8,561 bases of DNA. Origin: an uncultured Eubacteriales bacterium. Lineage in GTDB: Bacteria > Bacillota > Clostridia > Oscillospirales > Acutalibacteraceae. Position numbers and translations under genes: made by a program. The notes beneath the pieces were generated by a model. The model saw only the letters and a list, made by a program, of their open reading frames with translations. It searched no databases and had not been told where the DNA came from. Where the stretch lies: assembly GCA_934667575.1 (NCBI GenBank), contig CAKUME010000032.1:1-8561 (forward strand), read 5' to 3'. Below are positions 1 to 6,138 of this stretch, piece by piece; position 1 is the stretch's first letter; each line of letters starts with the position of its first letter.

Positions 1-838
1 ATGCGGTGGAGATCATATCGCTCATCACATCGCCGTCGTAGTTCTTGCACGCCCAGATAAAACCGCCTTGGCTGCGGATTACGCGCGCCACGGCATCATC
101 GATCAGCGTGTAGAAATAGGTGATGCCCAGTTTTTCAAACTCGGCTTTGTAGTCCTTGTTATAAATCTCCTCAAACAACAGCTTAAACGTCTGGTCATAC
201 TGCTTGGAGATGGTATCTTTTGTGGAGAACCACAGATCCTGCTTGGTTTGAATGGCATAACGGAAGCAGGAATGCGCAAACGAAATGATCGAGGAATCTT
301 TATTGTACTGCCCTTGCAGCACACCGGGGCATTCAAAGTCGTAGATGGTTTTGCGGAACGAAGTGCCGTCTTCGCCGGTATAAAGCAGCTCGGCTTTGCC
401 CGGACCGGGCACGCGGAATTCGGTCGCCTTGTACACATCGCCATAGGCATGGCGCGCGATGGTGATCGGCTTTTTCCAGCTGCGCACCGACGGCTTGATC
501 GAATCGATCACGATCGGGGTACGAAACACGGTGCCGTCCAGAATGGCGCGAATGGTGCCGTTCGGGCTTTTCCACATTTCGGAGAGATGGTATTCCTCTA
601 CGCGCTGTTTGTTCGGTGTGATGGTGGCGCACTTGACCGAAACACCGTATTTTTTGATCGTGACCTGATCCTTCGTGTTTTCGCGATTGACGAGCGACAA
701 ATCATAATACTCGGTTTTGAGGTCGATAAAAGGCAGCAGCAGCTCGTCTTTGATCATTTGCCAAATGACCCGAGTCATTTCGTCGCCGTCCATTTCGACC
801 AGCGGCGTTTTCATCTGAATTTTGCACAGCAGATTCAT
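1..838 (-). CDS. icd: NADP-dependent isocitrate dehydrogenase, eukaryotic-type homodimeric class (3' end outside window)
   Basis: Oxidatively decarboxylates isocitrate to 2-oxoglutarate with NADP+, in the cytoplasm, as the last step of the oxidative TCA arm. The window holds the first 279 codons of a protein that is usually about 400 residues; the remainder lies beyond the left edge. Visible motifs are VEMDGDEMTR near residues 14-23, TITP 72-75, the substrate loop SPNGTIR 91-97, DGTVFR ending at Arg106, ARHAYGDVY 128-136, VPGPGK, and GGFIWACKNYDGDV near the cut. The spacing of Arg97, Arg106, Arg129 and Tyr136 matches Arg100, Arg109, Arg132 and Tyr139 of human IDH1, so the catalytic set looks intact up to the cut. 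The start is supported by AGGAAGG nine bases upstream; Met9 is a possible alternative. It follows aconitase after 25 bases and is the last operon gene seen here. It is clearly unlike the E. coli-type Icd. Confidence 0.95.
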   Translation of the reverse strand, partial: MNLLCKIQMKTPLVEMDGDEMTRVIWQMIKDELLLPFIDLKTEYYDLSLVNRENTKDQVTIKKYGVSVKCATITPNKQRVEEYHLSEMWKSPNGTIRAILDGTVFRTPIVIDSIKPSVRSWKKPITIARHAYGDVYKATEFRVPGPGKAELLYTGEDGTSFRKTIYDFECPGVLQGQYNKDSSIISFAHSCFRYAIQTKQDLWFSTKDTISKQYDQTFKLLFEEIYNKDYKAEFEKLGITYFYTLIDDAVARVIRSQGGFIWACKNYDGDVMSDMISTA

Positions 839-863
839 GGGATGATTCCTTCCTTTCCGTTGC

Positions 864-2789
864 TTATCCGCGTTTGGTGTAGGGGAGCAGGCCGCCGGCC
901 ATCAGCATATCGGCTTGGCGCTCGGTGAACGAGCAGACCAGCGGAATGGACTTGCCGGTGGTGTGGTCGATCAGCGTAATCGAGCCGGAGTGCAGCGCGT
1001 CGTGCACATGGTCGAGCTCCAGTGCATCGCCCTGATTGAGCAGATCATAATCCGCCGGGTCGGCAAACGTGAGCGGCAGAATGCCCGCGTTGATGAGGTT
1101 TGCCGCATGGATGCGCGCAAAGCTCTTGGCTACCACCGCTTTTACGCCGAGATAAAGCGGAACGAGCGCCGCGTGCTCGCGGGAAGATCCCTGGCCGTAG
1201 TTCACGCCGCCCACCAGAATCGAGGAACCGGCCGCCTTGGCGCGCTCGGCAAAGGTTTCGTCGCACACGGCAAAGCAGAACTTAGAGAGATAGGGAATAT
1301 TCGAACGATAGGGGAGGATTTTTGCGCCTGCAGGCATAATGTGGTCGGTGGTAATATTATCACCCACTTTAAGTGTGAGCGGCGCGGCAATCGTGTCCGG
1401 CAGCGGTACGGTGGTGGGGAACGGTTTAATGTTCGGTCCGCGCAAAATTTCCACGCTCGCAGCTTCCTCCGGCGAGGCGGGCATCAACACGGCGTTGTCG
1501 TTCACGCGGAACGACTCGGGCATATGAATTTCGGGGTAATCGCCCAGCGTGCGCGGGTCGGTAATATGGCCGGTGAGCGCCGATGCGGCGGCCAGTTCCG
1601 GCGAAACCAGATAGACCTGTGCGTCACGGGTGCCGCTGCGGCCCTCGAAGTTGCGGTTGAATGTGCGCAGCGAAACACCGCCTGAGTTCGGCGAAAAGCC
1701 CATGCCAATGCAGGGACCGCACGCGCATTCGAGCACCCGCGCGCCCGCAGCAATAATGTCGGACAGCGCGCCGCAGTCGGCGAGCATGGTGAGCACCTGC
1801 TTGGAGCCGGGCGACACCGACAGGCTCACGGAGTCGCTGATCTTTTTGCCTTTGAGGATCGCCGCTACGCGCAGCATATCGCGCAGCGAGGAATTGGTGC
1901 ACGAACCGATGCAGACCTGATCGACCTTGATGTTCGACAACTCTGCGGCGGTTTTCACGTTGTCCGGCATATGCGGACATGCCAGCAGCGGCTGAAGCTC
2001 GGACAGATTGATGTCGATCACACGGTCATATTCCGCATCCGAATCGCTGGCCAACGGAATATAATCTTCACCGCGGCCCTGTGCCTCGAGAAATGCGCGC
2101 GTGATTTCGTCCGAGGGGAAAATCGAGGTGGTCGCGCCGAGCTCGGTGCCCATATTGGTGATGGTGGCACGCTCCGGCACGCTCAGGGTTTTGACGCCCT
2201 CGCCGCCCCATTCGATGATCGCACCCACGCCGCCTTTTACAGACAGGATGCGCAAAATCTCCAAGCTCACGTCTTTGGCGCTGACCCACGGCTGCAAGCG
2301 GCCGGTCAGATTCACCTTATACATTTTGGGCATGGTGATGTAATAGGCACCGCCGCCCATGGCGACCGCCACGTCCATGCCGCCGGCACCCATGGCGAGC
2401 ATACCAATGCCGCCGCCGGTGGGCGTGTGGCTGTCGGAACCGATCAGTGTTTTGCCCGGCTTGCCGAACCGCTCCAGATGCACCTGATGGCAAATGCCGT
2501 TGCCCGGGCGCGAAAAGCGAATGCCGTATTTGCGCGCAACCGACTGGATATAGCGATGGTCGTCGGCGTTTTCAAAGCCGGATTGCAGCGTGTTGTGGTC
2601 AACATAGGCCACCGAAAGCTCCGTGCGCACACGCGGAATGCCAATGGCCTCAAACTCCAAATATGCCATGGTGCCGGTTGCATCCTGCGTGAGCGTTTGG
2701 TCGATGCGCAGCGCGATTTCGCTGCCCACCTTCATCTCGCCGGACACCAGATGAGACTGAATGATTTTTTGTGCAATAGTCAAACCCAT
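864..2789 (-). CDS. acn: Aconitate hydratase (compact bacterial type, 641 aa)
   Basis: Isomerises citrate to isocitrate through cis-aconitate using a [4Fe-4S] cluster, in the cytoplasm. The three cluster cysteines are present: Cys297 in GSCTNS (295-300) and Cys357/Cys360 in CGPC. Other signatures are the DDHRY stretch near 76-80, GSDSHT 117-122, NFEGRSG 380-386, and the swivel-domain motif YGQGSSREHAAL 531-542 with the catalytic serine and arginine. At 641 residues it is far shorter than AcnA/IRP1 (about 890) and lacks the AcnB arrangement, fitting the short clade often labelled 'putative aconitase' in thermophiles and Clostridia. The ribosome binding site AAGGAG overlaps the stop codon of the upstream regulator gene (TAAGGAG) and sits nine bases before the ATG, suggesting translational coupling. 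Isopropylmalate or homoaconitate isomerase is unlikely, because the large and small domains are fused and the neighbours are TCA enzymes. Confidence 0.95.
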   Translation of the reverse strand: MGLTIAQKIIQSHLVSGEMKVGSEIALRIDQTLTQDATGTMAYLEFEAIGIPRVRTELSVAYVDHNTLQSGFENADDHRYIQSVARKYGIRFSRPGNGICHQVHLERFGKPGKTLIGSDSHTPTGGGIGMLAMGAGGMDVAVAMGGGAYYITMPKMYKVNLTGRLQPWVSAKDVSLEILRILSVKGGVGAIIEWGGEGVKTLSVPERATITNMGTELGATTSIFPSDEITRAFLEAQGRGEDYIPLASDSDAEYDRVIDINLSELQPLLACPHMPDNVKTAAELSNIKVDQVCIGSCTNSSLRDMLRVAAILKGKKISDSVSLSVSPGSKQVLTMLADCGALSDIIAAGARVLECACGPCIGMGFSPNSGGVSLRTFNRNFEGRSGTRDAQVYLVSPELAAASALTGHITDPRTLGDYPEIHMPESFRVNDNAVLMPASPEEAASVEILRGPNIKPFPTTVPLPDTIAAPLTLKVGDNITTDHIMPAGAKILPYRSNIPYLSKFCFAVCDETFAERAKAAGSSILVGGVNYGQGSSREHAALVPLYLGVKAVVAKSFARIHAANLINAGILPLTFADPADYDLLNQGDALELDHVHDALHSGSITLIDHTTGKSIPLVCSFTERQADMLMAGGLLPYTKRG

Positions 2790-2802
2790 GTGAAATCGCT
2801 CC

Positions 2803-3438
2803 TTACTTTTTCAAAATGTGATCCCGTGCATTTTTAACATGTTCAATGGTCAGCGCTTCGGCCTGCGCGGCATCGCCCGCAAGCACCGCATTGCAAATGG
2901 CGCGATGCTCCGCCAGCGACTGCACCGCACGGCTCGAATCGGAAACCGACGCGCGGCGGTATTGCAGAATTTTTTTGTGGAGGGCGAGCAGCGTGTCGCA
3001 AAGCGGCGCACTGCCGCTGAGCTGATAGAGCTTTTGGTGAAACGCGCTGTCCATGTTCTTAATATTATCGGCGTCACCCTTTTTGGTGTAAAACTCCTGC
3101 AAATCCACGATATTCTTCAGCTCTTCGGCCGACTCGGGCGTGAGGTGCTCCGCGGCCAGTCGTGCGGCCATGCCTTCGATGCGTACGCGTATTTCGTAGA
3201 TAATGGCGATGTCTTCCAGCGAAATACCGATGACCACCGCGCCGCGGGAACTCATTTCGATGATATGCTCCTGCCCAAGGCGGCCCAGCGCCTCGCGGAT
3301 GGGGGTGCGGCTCACGCCAAGCTGCTCCGAGAGCTTGAGCTCGGTGAGCACTTCGCCGCGCTTATATACGCCGCTGAGAATTTCGCGTTCGAGCTGATCA
3401 AAAATTTGATCGGCCATTGATACGCTGCGATGTTCCAT
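2803..3438 (-). CDS. GntR-family transcriptional regulator, FadR subfamily with FCD ligand domain
   Basis: Probable metabolite-responsive DNA-binding regulator of this operon. The N-terminal winged helix (about residues 5-72) carries the GntR signature LSEQLGVSRTPIREALGRL, with the recognition helix around 43-54. The C-terminal all-helical FCD domain (about 77-205) has the expected metal/ligand residues Asp130, His134, His178 and His200. The length of 211 residues is normal for an FCD regulator. The start is backed by AGGAG eight bases upstream. The gene lies inside the operon, 30 bases after the citrate synthase and 13 before aconitase, so autoregulation and control of all four genes is the simplest reading. 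FCD domains commonly bind organic acids; citrate, isocitrate or 2-oxoglutarate would suit the context, but that is inference and the sequence does not reveal the ligand. Whether it represses or activates is also unknown. Confidence 0.9.
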   Translation of the reverse strand: MEHRSVSMADQIFDQLEREILSGVYKRGEVLTELKLSEQLGVSRTPIREALGRLGQEHIIEMSSRGAVVIGISLEDIAIIYEIRVRIEGMAARLAAEHLTPESAEELKNIVDLQEFYTKKGDADNIKNMDSAFHQKLYQLSGSAPLCDTLLALHKKILQYRRASVSDSSRAVQSLAEHRAICNAVLAGDAAQAEALTIEHVKNARDHILKK

Positions 3439-3468
3439 AATTGCTTCTCCTGCCTTTCTGCGCTGCGA

Positions 3469-4845
3469 TCACAGCAGCTGAAAACGACCGCCGGAAAGCT
3501 CCTGCAGCTTCTGTTCCAGCTCGTGGGTGGAAAGCGACGCCACGCGGCCGTCTTCGTATTGCTGATCGATCCACTCTTTCATTTTGGCCACCAGCGGATC
3601 GTGTTTGTCGATGGCTTCGGATGCGGTCAGTTGATAGTTTTCGTTGATCCAGTAGGCAATGCCGGCCAAACCGGAGGTTTTTCCGATCACCACGGACGCG
3701 GGCCGGTTGAGCAGCTTTTTGGTATCAAAAATATTATAAATGTCCTCGTCTTTGAGCAAACCGTCGGCGTGAATGCCGGCGCGCGTTTTGTTGAAGTTGC
3801 GGCCCACAAACGGCGTCATCGGCGGAATATCGTAACCGATCTCCTTCTTGAAGTAGCGGGCAATATCGGTGATCGCGGTGGTGTCCATGCCATCGAGCGA
3901 GCCGCGCAGCGAGGCGTATTCCATCACCATCGCTTCAAGCGGAATGTTGCCGGTGCGCTCGCCGATGCCGAGCATGGAGCAGTTGACCGCGCTTGCGCCG
4001 TAAAGCCATGCGACCGAGGCATTCGAAACCGCTTTGTAAAAATCATTGTGCCCGTGCCACTCCAAGTTGCAGCTTTGCACATCGGAGTAGTGCTGCAAGC
4101 CGTAGACGATGCCCGGCACGCTGCGCGGCAGCGCCACCTCCGGATACGGCACGCCGTAGCCCATGGTGTCGCAGGCGCGAATTTTGACCGGGATACCCGC
4201 TTCGCGCGACATTTTCATCAGCTCGTTTACAAACGGTACCACAAAGCCGTAAAAATCGGCGCGGGTAATGTCTTCCAAATGGCAGCGCGGAATCACGCCT
4301 GCTTCAAATGCGAGCGACACGGTTTCCAGATAGCGCTTCATGCATTCGCTGCGGGTCAGCTTCATCTTTTTGAAAATATGATAATCGCTGCAGCTCATCA
4401 AAATGCCGGTTTCCTGAATGCCCAGATCGCGCACGAGCTTAAAATCTTCTTTGCTGGCGCGGATCCAAGTGGTGATTTCGGGAAAACGCAGGCCCAGATC
4501 CTGACAGCGCTGCACGGCCTCGCGATCTTTTTTGCTGTAAATAAAGAATTCGGTTTGGCGGATAATGCCGTAGGGCCCGCCCAGACGCGACATCAGCTGA
4601 TACAAATCGACGATCTGCTGCACCGTGTAGGGATCCACCGACTGCTGGCCATCCCGAAAGGAGGTATCGGTGATCCAGATATCCTTGGGCATACCCATCG
4701 GCACGCGGCGATGGTTAAAAGGAATTTTGGGCACGCTGTCGTAGGAATATATATCGCGATACAGGTTCGGCTCAGCCACATCCTGCAGCGCGTAACGATA
4801 GCTTTTTTGTTCGAGCAAATTGGTCTTATTGGAGACTTCAAGCAT
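3469..4845 (-). CDS. Re-citrate synthase (homocitrate/isopropylmalate synthase superfamily)
   Basis: Predicted to condense acetyl-CoA with oxaloacetate to citrate with Re-face stereochemistry, as does the Clostridium kluyveri enzyme, which is related to homocitrate and isopropylmalate synthases and not to classical citrate synthase. The 458-residue protein is a DRE-TIM barrel: TSFRDGQQ 61-68 (Arg64, Asp65), the metal-binding HGHND 264-268 (His264, His266), GIGERTGN 293-300, and the lid-type motif RAGIHADG 355-362. It lacks the C-terminal leucine-binding regulatory domain of LeuA. The neighbours decide the call: aconitase and isocitrate dehydrogenase follow in the same operon, there is no other citrate synthase in view, and no leu or lys genes are near. 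The start at 4845 is chosen because GAGGGG lies nine bases upstream; an upstream in-frame ATG would add 50 residues that run through the promoter. Sequence alone cannot fully exclude homocitrate synthase. Confidence 0.85.
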   Translation of the reverse strand: MLEVSNKTNLLEQKSYRYALQDVAEPNLYRDIYSYDSVPKIPFNHRRVPMGMPKDIWITDTSFRDGQQSVDPYTVQQIVDLYQLMSRLGGPYGIIRQTEFFIYSKKDREAVQRCQDLGLRFPEITTWIRASKEDFKLVRDLGIQETGILMSCSDYHIFKKMKLTRSECMKRYLETVSLAFEAGVIPRCHLEDITRADFYGFVVPFVNELMKMSREAGIPVKIRACDTMGYGVPYPEVALPRSVPGIVYGLQHYSDVQSCNLEWHGHNDFYKAVSNASVAWLYGASAVNCSMLGIGERTGNIPLEAMVMEYASLRGSLDGMDTTAITDIARYFKKEIGYDIPPMTPFVGRNFNKTRAGIHADGLLKDEDIYNIFDTKKLLNRPASVVIGKTSGLAGIAYWINENYQLTASEAIDKHDPLVAKMKEWIDQQYEDGRVASLSTHELEQKLQELSGGRFQLL

Positions 4846-4854
4846 AAGAAAACA

Positions 4855-4860
4855 CCCCTC
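4855..4860 (-). promoter_or_regulatory. Ribosome binding site of Re-citrate synthase gene
   Basis: GAGGGG on the minus strand, nine bases before the ATG at 4845. It fixes the start of the citrate synthase and argues against the longer in-frame reading beginning at 4995. Confidence 0.8.
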
Positions 4861-4868
4861 TGCATTTG

Positions 4869-4876
4869 TGTATACA
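4869..4876. promoter_or_regulatory. Candidate operator for the GntR/FCD regulator
   Basis: TGTATACA, a perfect 8-base palindrome directly downstream of the -10 box and over the predicted start of transcription. On the minus strand it lies inside TTGTATACACAA, whose outer TTGT and ACAA arms are also complementary. FCD-type GntR regulators typically bind short palindromes built on GT(A)...(T)AC, so this is a plausible autoregulatory site. A repressor bound here would block initiation. The motif is short and assignment to this regulator is inference. Confidence 0.5.
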
Positions 4877-4905
4877 ATTATAAACGACTTTTTGGATTTT
4901 GTCAA
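4877..4905 (-). promoter_or_regulatory. Sigma-A promoter of the citrate synthase-gntR-acn-icd operon
   Basis: On the minus strand, a perfect -35 TTGACA (4905-4900) and a perfect -10 TATAAT (4882-4877) are separated by exactly 17 bases. Transcription should begin near 4870, giving a leader of about 25 bases before the citrate synthase ATG. All four genes downstream are closely spaced and no other promoter of this quality was seen among them. Confidence 0.85.
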
Positions 4906-4988
4906 GCAGAAAATATCGGTGTTCCGCAATGCAGACATAAAGAAAGCAGAAAAAACCATTTTAAAGATGAAAAAGATGGACACAGCCA

Positions 4989-5017
4989 TTGACAAGCCGC
5001 ACGCGCTGCGTTATGAT
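4989..5017 (+). promoter_or_regulatory. Sigma-A promoter of the PfkB-family kinase gene
   Basis: A perfect -35 TTGACA (4989-4994) and a -10 TATGAT (5012-5017) are separated by 17 bases. The predicted start is near 5024, leaving a leader of about 88 bases. It is divergent from the citrate synthase promoter, with 83 bases between the two -35 boxes. Confidence 0.8.
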
Positions 5018-5023
5018 GAATGC

Positions 5024-5038
5024 AACATGTTACATGTT
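5024..5038. promoter_or_regulatory. Perfect 15-base palindrome at +1 of the kinase promoter, likely operator
   Basis: AACATGT-T-ACATGTT: two perfectly complementary 7-base arms around one central base, beginning seven bases after the -10 box. The dyad covers about +1 to +15 of the transcript, a classic repressor position. It differs from the TGTATACA site of the divergent promoter, so a different regulator is likely. No gene for such a regulator adjoins the kinase in this window. Confidence 0.6.
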
Positions 5039-5098
5039 AATATAAAATACTTATATACTATGGACATGGGACATGCGCACGGGACAGCCCGGCGAAAA
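5039..5098 (+). other. 5' leader of the kinase mRNA with small repeats
   Basis: The stretch between the operator and the ribosome binding site holds three small structures: an inverted repeat ATATAA-N5-TTATAT (5040-5056), a perfect tandem repeat of GGACATG (5062-5075), and a GC hairpin CGGG-ACAG-CCCG (5080-5091). None matches a riboswitch or T-box known to me. The hairpin ends seven bases before the ribosome binding site and leaves it accessible. A functional role is uncertain. Confidence 0.35.
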
Positions 5099-5104
5099 GA
5101 GGGG
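5099..5104 (+). promoter_or_regulatory. Ribosome binding site of the PfkB-family kinase gene
   Basis: GAGGGG seven bases before the ATG at 5112. It favours this start over an in-frame ATG at 5073, which has no upstream ribosome binding site and would add 13 residues ahead of the family's normal N-terminus. Confidence 0.8.
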
Positions 5105-5111
5105 ATGTGCA

Positions 5112-6041
5112 ATGACGATATTAACCGTTACGCTGAATCCGGCGTTTGACCTGCACGGTCGGCTGGCACACTTTGCGCCGGAGCAGGAAAACTATGTGAG
5201 TGAAATGATTCGTGAGGCGGGCGGAAAGGGCATTAACACCGCACGCGCGCTTGCGGTGAACGGCGAGCGAACCACGGCGTTCATGGTGCTCGGAAACGAA
5301 AATGCCGCGCCGTTTGAAATGCTGCTGCAAAAGGACGGGCTGCGGGCGCGATGCGTTTATGTGCGCGGTGCGGTGCGGGAAAATATTACGCTGCATCCGG
5401 CCGATGCGCCCGAAACGCGCATTAGTTTGGACACGTTTGCAATCACGCCGGATGCGCTTGCGGAGTTGGAAGCGATGATGCAGCCCGAGCTGCGGCCGGG
5501 TATGTGGGTCGCATTTGGAGGGCGGCTGCCGCGCGGGGTGACTGCGCAAGCGGTGATCGGGTGGCTGTGCCGCATGGTGGAGTCTGGCGTACAGCTGGCA
5601 ATGGATTCCAATTCTTTTACGGCGGCACAGCTGCAGCAAATTCATCCTACGCTGATCAAGCCGAATGCGGCGGAGCTGAACGCGTTATGCCCCGAGCAGC
5701 CGGACGATCCGGTCGTACAGGCCCGGCAGCTGGTGAAATGCGGTGCAGCGAAATCGGTATTGGCCAGCTTGGGAGCAAAAGGGTTATGGTATACCACGGC
5801 GGACGGATGTTTGCATGCGGCTGCACCGGCGGTGGCGCAGCCGATATCTACCATTGGCGCAGGCGATAGTGCATTGGCGGGTTATCTGGCTGCTGCGGCG
5901 CATGGGGCGACCGATGAGGACCGGGTGCGCGTCGCGGCGGCATGGGGCACGGCGGCCTGCAAAACGCCGGGCACACGCCCGCCGCGCTTTGCAGACATTC
6001 AGGCGCTGCTGCCGCAGGTGGCGATCACGCACATCAAGTGA
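5112..6041 (+). CDS. PfkB-family sugar-phosphate kinase, 1-phosphofructokinase / tagatose-6-phosphate kinase group
   Basis: ATP-dependent cytoplasmic kinase predicted to phosphorylate a ketohexose phosphate, most likely fructose 1-phosphate to fructose 1,6-bisphosphate, or tagatose 6-phosphate. The 309 residues begin with MTILTVTLNPAFD, the hallmark N-terminus of the FruK/LacC group. The first PfkB signature is GGKGINTA (37-44), substrate-loop residues lie around 90-110, IKPNAAEL spans 182-189, SLGAKG 219-224, and the second signature STIGAGDSALAG 246-257 carries the catalytic base Asp252 and anion hole. KTPGT near 284-288 is also typical. The gene is alone: no PTS transporter, DeoR regulator or aldolase adjoins it, and it has its own promoter and palindromic operator. 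The substrate therefore cannot be settled from context. No convincing terminator follows, so some read-through into the arginine genes is possible. Confidence 0.85.
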   Translation: MTILTVTLNPAFDLHGRLAHFAPEQENYVSEMIREAGGKGINTARALAVNGERTTAFMVLGNENAAPFEMLLQKDGLRARCVYVRGAVRENITLHPADAPETRISLDTFAITPDALAELEAMMQPELRPGMWVAFGGRLPRGVTAQAVIGWLCRMVESGVQLAMDSNSFTAAQLQQIHPTLIKPNAAELNALCPEQPDDPVVQARQLVKCGAAKSVLASLGAKGLWYTTADGCLHAAAPAVAQPISTIGAGDSALAGYLAAAAHGATDEDRVRVAAAWGTAACKTPGTRPPRFADIQALLPQVAITHIK

Positions 6042-6059
6042 AATGAATAAAAATACGGG
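6042..6059 (+). promoter_or_regulatory. Candidate ArgR/AhrC box, copy 1
   Basis: Directly after the kinase stop codon. Compared with the E. coli-style ARG box WNTGAATWWWWATTCANW it has three mismatches. Its core TGAATAAAAATACG (6044-6057) recurs as 12 of 14 bases at 6097-6110 over the -10 box, and as 11 of 14 at 7073-7086 before argJ. The location, ahead of arginine genes, supports a role, but A/T-rich spacers produce such matches by chance. Confidence 0.4.
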
Positions 6060-6065
6060 TATTTT
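6050..6065. repeat. Inverted repeat AAAATAC-GG-GTATTTT upstream of the arg promoter
   Basis: A perfect 7-base dyad with a 2-base centre, overlapping candidate ARG box copy 1. The stem is A/T-rich and the loop too tight for an RNA hairpin, so a protein-binding site is likelier than a terminator. Confidence 0.4.
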
Positions 6066-6066
6066 C

Positions 6067-6086
6067 AGAAAAAGCTTGATTTTTCT
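6067..6086. repeat. Inverted repeat AGAAAAA-N6-TTTTTCT
   Basis: Seven complementary bases on each side of GCTTGA. The second arm contains a T run, so it might act as a weak terminator for the kinase gene, but the stem has a single G-C pair per arm and it overlaps the -35 box of the arg promoter. Its role is unresolved. Confidence 0.3.
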
Positions 6087-6104
6087 CGAATTTAGATGTA
6101 TAAT
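6076..6104 (+). promoter_or_regulatory. Sigma-A promoter of the argCJB operon
   Basis: -35 TTGATT (6076-6081), a 17-base spacer, and a perfect -10 TATAAT (6099-6104). Transcription should begin near 6111, about 28 bases before the argC ATG. Confidence 0.8.
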
Positions 6105-6112
6105 AATACGCA
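6095..6112 (+). promoter_or_regulatory. Candidate ArgR/AhrC box, copy 2, over the -10 box
   Basis: The core TGTATAATAATACG (6097-6110) matches copy 1 at 12 of 14 bases and lies 53 bases downstream of it, close to five helical turns, so both would face the same side of the DNA. Binding here would cover the -10 and start site. Part of the similarity is imposed by the TATAAT box itself. Confidence 0.4.
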
Positions 6113-6122
6113 TTGAGCAATG
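6111..6122. promoter_or_regulatory. Palindrome CATTG-AG-CAATG at the predicted start of the arg transcript
   Basis: Two perfect 5-base arms around AG, beginning seven bases after the -10 box and ending just before the argC ribosome binding site (GGAGG, 6126-6130). It may be an operator or a tiny 5' hairpin on the mRNA. Confidence 0.4.
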
Positions 6123-6138
6123 AACGGAGGAACCGCAC

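Noticed and set aside
2836..2843. AACATGTT inside the regulator gene as a second copy of the kinase operator
   Set aside because: Only one arm plus one base matches, and it encodes ordinary residues of the FCD domain, so it is probably chance.
68..3420. Long plus-strand open frames opposite icd, acn and gntR (for example 68-928, 915-1685, 1971-2837, 2818-3420)
   Set aside because: All are antisense shadows of well-supported genes and overlap each other's ends in a way no operon would.
3469..4845. Naming this gene leuA or a homocitrate synthase gene
   Set aside because: The LeuA regulatory domain is missing, no leucine or lysine genes are near, and the operon partners are aconitase and isocitrate dehydrogenase.
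3430..4992. A 520-codon open frame on the plus strand opposite the citrate synthase
   Set aside because: It is a mirror of a conserved enzyme, shows no family motif, and extends through the citrate synthase promoter region.
4846..4995. A 50-residue N-terminal extension of the citrate synthase
   Set aside because: It would place the -10 and -35 boxes inside coding sequence. The ATG at 4845 has a strong ribosome binding site, and family members begin near there.
5060..5149. A 29-codon upstream open frame overlapping the kinase start
   Set aside because: It has no ribosome binding site before its ATG, and it conflicts with the well-supported kinase start.
6067..6086. A rho-independent terminator for the kinase gene
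   Set aside because: The stem is almost wholly A-T and the T run is part of the stem, not downstream of it. I kept it only as an inverted repeat.
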